Source of the DNA: Clostridia bacterium
GTDB taxonomy: Bacteria > Bacillota_A > Clostridia > Christensenellales > Aristaeellaceae
Direction of reading: 5' to 3'
DNA: 5,331 bases
Assembly: GCA_025997215.1 (NCBI GenBank)
Contig: BNUH01000141.1
Location: 1 to 5,331 of the forward strand
In this document: positions 1-5,331 of the stretch, in pieces
Layout of the letters: each line of letters starts with the position of its first letter
How positions within the stretch are numbered: the first letter of the stretch is position 1
Position numbers and translations under genes: made by a program
Notes under the pieces: model-generated
The model's input: only the letters and a program-made list of their open reading frames with translations
Database searches by the model: none
Told to the model about the DNA's origin: nothing

Positions 1-277
1 CCGGCGTGAACATCCTCGCGCAATGCTCTTCCAGCGAGCACCCCTGCATCGCCGCCGCTTCCTGTGCGCCTTCGGACGCGGGCATCCCCGTACGCGCGAC
101 CAGCCCCGCCGACATTATCCGAAACCGCCCGGCGTGCTCCGGGGCATGTTTTTGAAGCCAGGCTTTCGCCAACGCTTCCGCCATGGGACTGCGGCATGTA
201 TTGCCCGAGCACACGAACACGATCGTGTACATCGGCGGCACACCCTTGCCGACCGGTTCAACCTTATAGTAATTCAT
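1..277 (-). CDS. Low-molecular-weight phosphatase, protein-arginine-phosphatase-like (3' end outside window)
   Basis: This is the N-terminal ~92 codons of a low-molecular-weight protein phosphatase; the rest runs off the window. The fragment shows the CX5R phosphate-binding loop CSGNTCRSPMAEAL (nucleophile Cys23, Arg29 if counted from the ATG at 277), followed by the family's SAGL segment. In known enzymes the Cys forms a phospho-cysteine intermediate; the general-acid Asp near the C-terminus is not visible. The residue two before Arg is Thr, as in the arginine phosphatase YwlE, where tyrosine phosphatases usually have Ile. A pArg preference is therefore inferred. The start is uncertain. The ATG at 277 is the most upstream possible (an in-frame TGA lies just before it) but has no ribosome site. 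The ATG at 232 gives MYTIVFVC, which matches the usual family N-terminus, with a weak AAGGG about 10 nt upstream. The gene starts 24 nt after the GuaA-like stop, so it is probably co-transcribed. Confidence 0.85.
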   Translation of the reverse strand, partial: MNYYKVEPVGKGVPPMYTIVFVCSGNTCRSPMAEALAKAWLQKHAPEHAGRFRIMSAGLVARTGMPASEGAQEAAAMQGCSLEEHCARMFTP

Positions 278-290
278 GATAATTCATAAT
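271..290. repeat. Tandem 10-bp AT-rich repeat at the phosphatase start
   Basis: Two adjacent 10-mers, AATTCATGAT and AATTCATAAT, differ at one base, and another AATTC follows at 299-303. Read on the minus strand this duplicates ATGAATTA. It therefore gives two start-like ATGs, at 287 and 277, in different frames. The ATG at 287 opens only a 7-codon frame ending at a TAA just inside the phosphatase gene. It may be simple slippage in an AT-rich spacer. Confidence 0.6.
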
Positions 291-301
291 GCATAATAAT
301 T

Positions 302-1732
302 CTAGTAACTAGGCTTCGGTGTCAGGTCGTACAACACGCGGCCTATGCACGGCAGATCATTCTTAACGCGCTCCACCACACGCTCCAGCAAATCAAAAGG
401 CAGCCGCGCCGCGCCAGCCTTATCGCCCGTGGCCAACGCTTTGAGCACCAGCGAATGCCGAGTTGGGTCGCCTATCATGCGCCCCAGCTCGATGAAATAT
501 TGCTGCAAGCGTTTATCCTGGCCGACCGTCTCGATCTCCTCTCGGAAAATCGAGTCCGCAGCTCGCAGCGTTTCGACCAGCTCCTCGGTCACCTCGCCTT
601 CGATCCGCGAGGCCAACCCTTCAAGGGTGAACGGCTGCATGTGTACGAATCCGGACGGCAACCCCAGCGATTCGCCCACAGCGCGCACCTCGTCCTTAAA
701 CAATTCCACCAACGGCTCGACCACGCCTTTGAACCCTTTGAATTCCATGCGCTGGTGCGACGAGTGATCCGCCACCAGCACCTCCGTATAATTCGTGCCC
801 AGTACGAGCGTCATCTCCGACGCCTCGTCGCCTGCGGCTTCCAGCACCGACGCGCGGAATACCTGCCGTACGGTGTCCGACTTGGACGCCGAATCCAGCT
901 TGCCCTTCAACGCTTCGAAAACCTTCTGGTGTGCGTCCACCACGATCAGCTCGATGCCTAGATTCTGGCGGCAGAATGCGTCGACTTGCTTCTCTATGTC
1001 GCTGCGATGCAGTCCGGTTCGAACCATGATGGGCTTGAGCCGATTCCCGACGGCGCGTTGGGCTAGCGCCGAGCATACGGTCGAATCCACGCCGCCGCTT
1101 AGCGCTACGACCAGCGGCTTATCCCCGGAGATGCGCGACAACTCACCCGTGGCACGCTCGATGAATGCCTCCGTGGACCACCATGGCGTACATCGGCAGA
1201 TGCGCGTACAGAAATTCTTGAGCAGTGTCACGCCATCAGGATCATGCTTTTCTATAACAAATTGGAATCCATACAGCGGCCGCTCCTTGTCGCAGAACGC
1301 TACGACGCAGCTATTCGCCGACGCGATGGGCATAATCGAGCCGCTGATCTCTAACCGTTCCGCGCGCGAGAACCAACGATCGCCAGGCGTCACGCCTTCA
1401 AATATCACCTGCGGATCGTATGAAACCGCCGCGGTCATGTTGGTCAGCATCGCTCCATGGCTGGCGCCGCCCAGCATCCGCGCCAATGCGACGGACGCTG
1501 AACCGATAGCCAGCAGCGGTATGTCTAACGACAGAATCCTCTCGTCGATATATTTGCTCTCACCTTCCGCGCCGCCGACCCATATTATGCCGGATGCATC
1601 CTGCTCGACGACGTCGGCCAGGGATGCGCCGCCCGGCAGGATCTTGCAGTAGATACGCTGGGAGCGCAGTTTGCGGGCGATTGAGATACTCCCATAAGTA
1701 TCCATATCGAGCACGAGGATTTTGTCGAGCAT
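302..1732 (-). CDS. GuaA-like protein: degenerate glutamine amidotransferase domain plus ATP pyrophosphatase domain
   Basis: This 476-residue protein has the GMP synthase layout: an amidotransferase-like domain (about 3-182), an ATP pyrophosphatase domain (about 195-385) and a dimerisation-type C-terminus (about 386-474). GuaA makes GMP from XMP, ATP and glutamine. Here the P-loop LSGGVDS (211-217) is intact, and EPLVELFKDEVRAVG (339-353), GEVTEE and ARLPFDLLERV are strongly GuaA-like. The glutaminase site is not: LGICYGMQ reads LAIGSASV, so the Cys is Gly77. FHPEV reads FVIEK, so the His is Val159, and only Glu161 remains. PFPGPGL reads PFTLEGL (367-373), the KSHHNVGG lid is replaced, and the protein stops at KPSY instead of KPPxTIEWE. 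It is shorter than usual (about 510-525). GGAGG lies 6 nt before the ATG, and the gene begins 27 nt after the GH127-like stop. It is probably not the housekeeping GMP synthase, so no symbol is given. An ammonia-dependent GMP synthase or a ligase for another substrate is possible. Confidence 0.9.
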   Translation of the reverse strand: MLDKILVLDMDTYGSISIARKLRSQRIYCKILPGGASLADVVEQDASGIIWVGGAEGESKYIDERILSLDIPLLAIGSASVALARMLGGASHGAMLTNMTAAVSYDPQVIFEGVTPGDRWFSRAERLEISGSIMPIASANSCVVAFCDKERPLYGFQFVIEKHDPDGVTLLKNFCTRICRCTPWWSTEAFIERATGELSRISGDKPLVVALSGGVDSTVCSALAQRAVGNRLKPIMVRTGLHRSDIEKQVDAFCRQNLGIELIVVDAHQKVFEALKGKLDSASKSDTVRQVFRASVLEAAGDEASEMTLVLGTNYTEVLVADHSSHQRMEFKGFKGVVEPLVELFKDEVRAVGESLGLPSGFVHMQPFTLEGLASRIEGEVTEELVETLRAADSIFREEIETVGQDKRLQQYFIELGRMIGDPTRHSLVLKALATGDKAGAARLPFDLLERVVERVKNDLPCIGRVLYDLTPKPSY

Positions 1733-1759
1733 GTTATCCCTCCATTCAGCGGTAACTGA

Positions 1760-3769
1760 TCATATGTATACGGCGTTAGCTATCTTTTCTTCCGGTTCAG
1801 GAGTATGTTCCTGCGCCTGCTGCACGGATCGGGCCGACGGGAATTGCGCTATTCGCAGCGGTGCGCTGGCGTATGGCACGAATGATACGATCTTGGCGGG
1901 GCCGCTGGGCTTGGGATCACGCGGCGGCGGCTCGGGCGCGTGACGCTTCTCATTCCAATTCTCCAATGGAACGACGGCGGCGCGCACTCGCGGCGGTTCC
2001 GACAGATGCCCCTCCTGATGCGACGGCGGTTCCTCCGACAGCGGCGTATCCGACACCAGCGCGAATTGCCAGTCGCTTAACGCCTTCAGGCCGATGGCCT
2101 CCGTACCGTCCTGGGTTGTGACCTCGTTGTAATCGGCGTCGATGGGCAGTGCGTACAGCACCGGACCGCGCTCGATCCACGCGCCGTTCATCTCCTCCAT
2201 CCGCGCGCGCATGGGCAGCGTCAGATCCAGCGTATCCCCATCCGAGAATACCCGCTCCACCCTAGTAAACGTGCCCGGCACGCAGTCCGGCTTATCCCCG
2301 GCGGAAAGCACCAGACTCGCGCCCGAGGCCCAGCGCGGAATCCGCAGGAAGAGCGTCAGGCGAATCGGTTCCGTTGTATTAACGATTATATGTATATCAC
2401 CGTCATATGGGTAGTTGGATTCGACGGTGATCTTCACCAATTGTCCCTCGATCCGGTCGCGGACTTCGCAGGGGATGTAGGTGAGCGCCGCTAACCCGCC
2501 GCCTGGCGCGCACATCCATGCGGCCATGGCGAACATGCTGAACGCGCCCAACGCCTGCGCCGCGTCGGGGTCGCGCACGTTGGTCTTGGCGAACAGGAAT
2601 GAATCCTCCGCCAGGTTATAGCTGGATATGGGTACGCGCGCGCACTCGATCTGGTTGATCCGCTGGGCCGTCTGGCGGTAATGCCAATCCGGTGTGAACG
2701 AGGCCATCAACGCGCTGAACACCAGTTTCTCCAGCGCTTCGGCGGCGAAGGCGATCGAGGAGAATTGGCTGACCATCCGCGACTGGGTAATTAGCGCGCG
2801 GATCATCTCGATCACGGCCGGGACGAATACCCCTTGAGATGGATTGCGTCCAGCCAGATACATATCGGCCGTGCACATGCCAAGGGCCGTGCCGTGATAC
2901 TTCATCAACTTTTCCCAGCCGGACGTGAACGCCATCTCATCCTTCAGGCTGCCCGTCAGCGCGGCCTGCACCGCCGTAGAGCGCAGCCCTCTAGCGGCGT
3001 GATCCGCGCGCGCGGCCAGGGATAATGTTGTAAAGTAACCGAACGTTTCGCCAGCCTCCCGTTCCGCCTTGATCTGCGCGGACATCTGGGAGTATGGCAG
3101 CGTCCGGTACATGGGCTGCATTTGGGGGAATCGGTTATACCATCCGGTCCAATCCATCCCAATGTCGGCCCAGCGTTTGGCGATGGCGATCAACTGCGGC
3201 TGTCCGGTGCGATTGTAAACATCCAGCAGCAGCGCTATGAATTCTCCGGCGGCGGCGCGCGTTTCAGGCGCGATCTCGTTTGCGTTAACCTGCGAGAGCG
3301 CTTTAGCCTGCAGCGTCAGCAGCCGCAGCGTCAGCTTCAGCATGCGAATATCGCCCGTGGCCGTGTAATACAGCATCAGCGCTTGGGGCATCGCGTACGC
3401 GTCGGGCGCGAGCGCGAATGTTACCCACTGGGGCGGCGGCGGCTTAGTATCGCCGTCGGCTGGCTTGGGCGGGGCGTTCGCCTCGGCTTCAACGGCGTCC
3501 AACGTAGCGCCCAGCGTGGCGGCGCTGGATTCCATCAGCTCTGAAACCGTCTGGCGCAGGGCTTGATTGCCCGACATATACGCCATGTGGATCATCGGCT
3601 CCAGCAGACGCGGATGCGGCTGCTCGTCGGGCGGGGTCTCCAAAAATAGGGCGGCTTGAGCATCCAGCTCTCTGATAAGCCAGCCCATGGGACGCACTGC
3701 GGTCAAGGACAGCAGCGCGAGACGATTCTGTCTAAGCGGGGCGCGATTCCATACGGCCTTTGCAGGCAT
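1760..3769 (-). CDS. GH127/DUF1680-family homologue, probable pseudoenzyme
   Basis: This 669-residue protein is recognisable as beta-L-arabinofuranosidase-like (GH127, DUF1680). It has an N-terminal RPMGWLIRELDAQA segment (26-39) and an (alpha/alpha)-barrel region with VYNRTG (184-189), LMKYHG (288-293) and YLAGRNPSQG (304-313). The C-terminal beta part has YPYDGDI, LFLRIPRWASG, LTLPMRAR, ERGPVLYAL (533-541) and a final FVPYASAPLRIAQFP. Family enzymes use a Zn-bound Cys nucleophile. In this subfamily I recall a DEHLAG acid/base Glu, an ELC zinc pair and a GCC motif. Here those places read DMYLAG (Met303), FVP (315-317) and about RDPD (399-402), with no Cys pair. Hydrolysis by the known mechanism is therefore unlikely. 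There is no signal peptide, so it is probably cytoplasmic. Two proline-rich stretches lie at 99-114 and 577-623. GAGGT sits 5 nt before the ATG, and the gene leads an apparent three-gene unit. The family call is solid; any function is unknown. Confidence 0.87.
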   Translation of the reverse strand: MPAKAVWNRAPLRQNRLALLSLTAVRPMGWLIRELDAQAALFLETPPDEQPHPRLLEPMIHMAYMSGNQALRQTVSELMESSAATLGATLDAVEAEANAPPKPADGDTKPPPPQWVTFALAPDAYAMPQALMLYYTATGDIRMLKLTLRLLTLQAKALSQVNANEIAPETRAAAGEFIALLLDVYNRTGQPQLIAIAKRWADIGMDWTGWYNRFPQMQPMYRTLPYSQMSAQIKAEREAGETFGYFTTLSLAARADHAARGLRSTAVQAALTGSLKDEMAFTSGWEKLMKYHGTALGMCTADMYLAGRNPSQGVFVPAVIEMIRALITQSRMVSQFSSIAFAAEALEKLVFSALMASFTPDWHYRQTAQRINQIECARVPISSYNLAEDSFLFAKTNVRDPDAAQALGAFSMFAMAAWMCAPGGGLAALTYIPCEVRDRIEGQLVKITVESNYPYDGDIHIIVNTTEPIRLTLFLRIPRWASGASLVLSAGDKPDCVPGTFTRVERVFSDGDTLDLTLPMRARMEEMNGAWIERGPVLYALPIDADYNEVTTQDGTEAIGLKALSDWQFALVSDTPLSEEPPSHQEGHLSEPPRVRAAVVPLENWNEKRHAPEPPPRDPKPSGPAKIVSFVPYASAPLRIAQFPSARSVQQAQEHTPEPEEKIANAVYI

Positions 3770-3816
3770 GTGCTACCTCATACTTATGCGATCGGAGATG
3801 AACGGCTTCACCTGTA

Positions 3817-3845
3817 ATTCTATCGCATATTCCCCCTTTCGTAAA
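3817..3845 (-). promoter_or_regulatory. Candidate sigma-A-type promoter for the GH127-like gene
   Basis: On the minus strand the boxes read TTTACG (3845-3840), 17 bases, then TAGAAT (3822-3817). This gives 4 of 6 and 5 of 6 matches to TTGACA/TATAAT at ideal spacing. Transcription would begin around 3810, leaving a leader of about 40 nt that ends in the GAGGT ribosome site. It lies in the 129-bp gap after the SH3-like gene, where I see no convincing terminator, so read-through from upstream also remains possible. Confidence 0.45.
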
Positions 3846-3898
3846 GTGTCGGGAGGGGTATTTGCGTTATTTTTCGTTAATTTGTCGAAAGTCACGCC

Positions 3899-4486
3899 TT
3901 AACGCAGGCGTCTGGGCATGATCAACGCCTGGTTTTTGATTATAAAACCATATACTCCATCCACCTGAACCAGCCAACTGTCGCCTGTTTCGCCTTCGAT
4001 CATCACCCGCTGATTCTGGATGATGGATTGCTCAAGCTCCGGCGCGTACGATCCGACGCCCGCGCGCAGCGGGTTGGTCGTGAGCGGCACCGCATACATG
4101 GGAGTTTGCTCAACGATAACATTTACGTTGTCCACATCATTCGCCAGCAAGAACCACTCCGAACCCTTTATCCGTACAAAGCCATTACCCGCCGCGTCCA
4201 GCCGGACGATGGTCCAGGCATCGACGTACGAATCGCTGAAGCCACCCGCTTCCGGCGCGGCAAACAGCGGCGCATCCCGCGAGGTGATGCCGAATTCATT
4301 GACCAAACGCAGGCCAGGCGGCAACGGATCAAGCGGCTCGTCCATTACCTTTGTATAAGCGAATCCCAGTGGAACCAGCGACAGCGCGAGGCACATCAGC
4401 GCGGCGCGTATTATGTTCACCCTTCCGCGGCGCAGCAAACCGCGGCAGGATTTTTCCGAAAAACGACAGACCATTGTGACCGACAT
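3899..4486 (-). CDS. Exported or membrane-anchored protein with two SH3-like segments
   Basis: This 195-residue protein has a basic N-terminus (about 1-23, several Arg), one hydrophobic stretch (24-44) and then an extracytoplasmic-looking remainder. The stretch could be a signal peptide with cleavage near GFA-YT (43-44) or an uncleaved anchor; there is no lipobox Cys. After it come two similar blocks in the style of bacterial SH3 domains. The first is about 66-117 (GITSRDAPLFAAP, then VRIKGSEWFL). The second is about 123-188 (VIVEQTPMYAVP, then GDSWLVQVDGVYGFI). Such domains usually bind cell-wall peptides or act as spacers in envelope proteins; no catalytic domain is attached. The start is set by a strong GGAGG 7 nt before the ATG. 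The gene sits between a terminator and the next candidate promoter, so it may be a single-gene transcript. The SH3 call rests on pattern resemblance; the exported nature is firmer. Confidence 0.8.
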   Translation of the reverse strand: MSVTMVCRFSEKSCRGLLRRGRVNIIRAALMCLALSLVPLGFAYTKVMDEPLDPLPPGLRLVNEFGITSRDAPLFAAPEAGGFSDSYVDAWTIVRLDAAGNGFVRIKGSEWFLLANDVDNVNVIVEQTPMYAVPLTTNPLRAGVGSYAPELEQSIIQNQRVMIEGETGDSWLVQVDGVYGFIIKNQALIMPRRLR

Positions 4487-4604
4487 AGGTTGTCCTCCAG
4501 CGTATTACTACCTATATCGTATTCGCGATGGATTCAGAATATGTTACTAAATGTTACTATTAATAAATCATTAATGGGTTGCATGCAAGGGGTTGAAAAG
4601 TAAT
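4487..4604 (-). promoter_or_regulatory. AT-rich promoter region of the SH3-like gene
   Basis: This gap between the upstream terminator and the SH3-like start is much richer in A+T than the flanking genes. On the minus strand, TTCTGA (4539-4534), 17 bases and TATAGG (4516-4511) form a weak sigma-A-like pair. A second weak pair, TTGCAT with TATTAA, lies further upstream. I cannot decide between them. The ribosome site GGAGG is at 4498-4494. Confidence 0.35.
4541..4560. repeat. Tandem 10-bp repeat, possible operator
   Basis: ATGTTACTAA and ATGTTACTAT are directly adjacent, differ only at the last base, and have a period close to one helical turn. The core TTACTA occurs again at 4505-4510 in the same orientation. 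In the transcribed direction the repeat sits immediately upstream of one candidate -35 box (4539-4534), a usual place for an activator. No known regulator motif is recognised. Confidence 0.5.
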
Positions 4605-4629
4605 GGGTTCAGGGCGATGCCCTGAACCC
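4605..4629 (-). terminator. Hairpin terminator after the CDGSH gene
   Basis: A perfect 11-bp inverted repeat (GGGTTCAGGGC paired with GCCCTGAACCC) encloses a 3-base loop. It begins 26 nt after the CDGSH stop codon. In the minus direction it is followed by ATTACTTTTC, a short and imperfect T-tract; the plus direction has no T-tract. The strong G+C stem with an Rho-independent-like tail supports termination of the iron-sulfur gene. Confidence 0.78.
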
Positions 4630-4655
4630 GCATAATATCTGTGATCTGCGATTCG

Positions 4656-5331
4656 TCAGCCGCTCGCCCCTGGCGCGGCGTCGAAGCCCTGCATGTGCGG
4701 GCAGTTGATGTGTCTGGTGTCGCAGAATGGTTTATTCTGGGAAAGCCCGCAGCGGCACAGGGTGTATCGGTTGCGCGTTTCATAGGGCTGACCGTTAGCA
4801 TCTTCGAGCGGGATGCCGCCCGTAACGCGCAGCGGGCCGCGAATGCCGCGCGGTATGTCCTGAATCGCGCCGATCTCCTTGGGCAGATCGGGCTCGATGG
4901 GGGTTCCGTCCTTTTGAACCAGCGTCAGCCGGCCGGAGGCGCAATCCCTGCACTCTTCCTTAGCCAGCTGCAGATTCGCCGGATCGTCCGACTGGATCGC
5001 TGCGTTCCACGTCCGTATCCCACGATCGCAGAAGCGCATCTGCGCGCACCGATTGTCGTCCAGAAGATCCACCGCCGCGCCCTCGAACTTTTTCGCCCGT
5101 TGAGCGTACGGCGTCTTATCCGCCGTCTCCGTGCCCTTGAATCCGGCGGCGATGTGCGCACCGTCGCAGTACGGCTTGTTATCGCTCATCCCGCAGCGGC
5201 ACAAATGGTACGGCGTCAGCGTGCCCGGATACTCCGCGCCTTCGACCCATTGTGTGGAGATTCCGTTCGAATCCGCGCTGATCGACTGGATGCTTAGCTT
5301 GGTATCGGCCGACACCTCGTATGGCCCGCCA
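4656..5331 (-). CDS. Two-CDGSH iron-sulfur protein with a central four-Cys cluster domain (5' end outside window)
   Basis: At least 224 residues are visible. Counting from the first full codon (5330-5328), the first CDGSH domain has Cys44, Cys46, Cys55 and His59 (CRCGMSDNKPYCDGAH). A central segment has Cys95, Cys101, Cys127 and Cys130 (MRFCDRG, then CRDCASGRL), resembling the divergent 4Fe-4S mono-cluster domain. The second CDGSH domain has Cys192, Cys194, Cys203 and His207. In known proteins the 3Cys-1His set binds a 2Fe-2S cluster; roles are in electron transfer or redox sensing, but this subfamily's partner is not known to me. A GTG at 5315 could be taken as the start, but the frame stays open upstream as GGPYE, matching the GPYxV opening of this domain. 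The real start is therefore probably a few dozen bases beyond the window. A hairpin terminator follows. The likely location is the cytoplasm, as no signal peptide is seen. Confidence 0.9.
   Translation of the reverse strand, partial: GGPYEVSADTKLSIQSISADSNGISTQWVEGAEYPGTLTPYHLCRCGMSDNKPYCDGAHIAAGFKGTETADKTPYAQRAKKFEGAAVDLLDDNRCAQMRFCDRGIRTWNAAIQSDDPANLQLAKEECRDCASGRLTLVQKDGTPIEPDLPKEIGAIQDIPRGIRGPLRVTGGIPLEDANGQPYETRNRYTLCRCGLSQNKPFCDTRHINCPHMQGFDAAPGASG

Noticed and set aside
302..304. Frameshift as the cause of the missing GuaA C-terminal tail
   Set aside because: The bases after the TAG are AT-rich spacer and give no KPPxTIEWE-like sequence in any frame, so the shortened end appears to be real.
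23..961. Several plus-strand open frames of 71-168 codons
   Set aside because: They overlie the phosphatase and GuaA-like genes and are Arg/His/Pro-rich, as expected from reading GC-rich genes backwards.
795..1652. 285-codon open frame on the plus strand
   Set aside because: It lies wholly antisense to the GuaA-like gene, whose frame shows clear family motifs and a good ribosome site. The plus-strand translation is a Ser/Thr/Arg-rich shadow with no recognisable domain.
1740..1762. Small TCAG/CTGA inverted repeat at the end of the GH127-like gene
   Set aside because: A four-base stem with a six-base loop between closely linked genes is too weak to call and has no T-tract.
3826..3858. C-rich and G-rich arms (CCCCT and AGGGG on the minus strand) around the GH127-like promoter
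   Set aside because: The arms are only about five bases, widely spaced, and not followed by a T-tract. I do not count this as a terminator or operator.
4579..4588. Palindrome TTGCATGCAA
   Set aside because: A single 10-bp palindrome in an AT-rich gap is close to chance expectation and has no second copy nearby.
4641..5297. 218-codon open frame on the plus strand
   Set aside because: It is antisense to the CDGSH gene, whose 12 ligand residues prove the minus frame. The plus translation is Arg/Ala-rich with no motif.
5313..5315. GTG as the start codon of the CDGSH protein
   Set aside because: The frame stays open to the window edge and the upstream residues GGPYE match the family's N-terminal domain, so this GTG is most likely an internal Val.

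Overview
The window is a compact bacterial segment with moderately high G+C in which every gene I can support lies on the minus strand. Intergenic gaps are short and clearly AT-richer than the genes, and three of the starts have GGAGG- or GAGGT-type ribosome sites. A protein-arginine-phosphatase-like LMW phosphatase together with a two-CDGSH iron-sulfur protein fits Bacillota (Clostridia-like) best. That assignment is an inference, and no marker gene here fixes it.

Reading in the direction of transcription (high to low coordinates): (1) 5331-4656, a CDGSH/mono-cluster iron-sulfur protein whose N-terminus lies beyond the window, closed by a strong hairpin terminator at 4605-4629. (2) An AT-rich promoter region (4487-4604) with a tandem 10-bp repeat, leading to 4486-3899, an exported or membrane-anchored protein with two SH3-like segments. 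(3) A 129-bp gap with a plausible sigma-A-type promoter (3817-3845), leading to three closely spaced genes: 3769-1760, a GH127/DUF1680-family homologue; 1732-302, a GMP synthase (GuaA) homologue; and 277-1, the N-terminal part of a low-molecular-weight phosphatase.

The unusual content is the last three-gene unit. Two of its members look like enzymes that kept their fold but lost known catalytic positions. The GH127-like protein appears to lack the acid/base Glu, the Glu/Cys zinc ligands and the Cys-Cys pair that holds the nucleophile. The GuaA-like protein has Gly and Val where the glutaminase Cys and His should be. It also has altered lid and PFPGPGL motifs and lacks the C-terminal KPPxTIEWE element that binds XMP, yet its ATP pyrophosphatase P-loop is perfect. 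Both reading frames are long, intact and well provided with ribosome sites, so they look maintained rather than decaying. The third member keeps the CX5R phosphatase signature with the Thr that marks protein-arginine phosphatases. The unit may therefore encode a repurposed, nucleotide-dependent function, but its substrate cannot be read from the sequence.

Family comparisons were made from memory of consensus motifs, without alignment tools. Motif losses are therefore direct readings of this sequence set against recalled consensus patterns.
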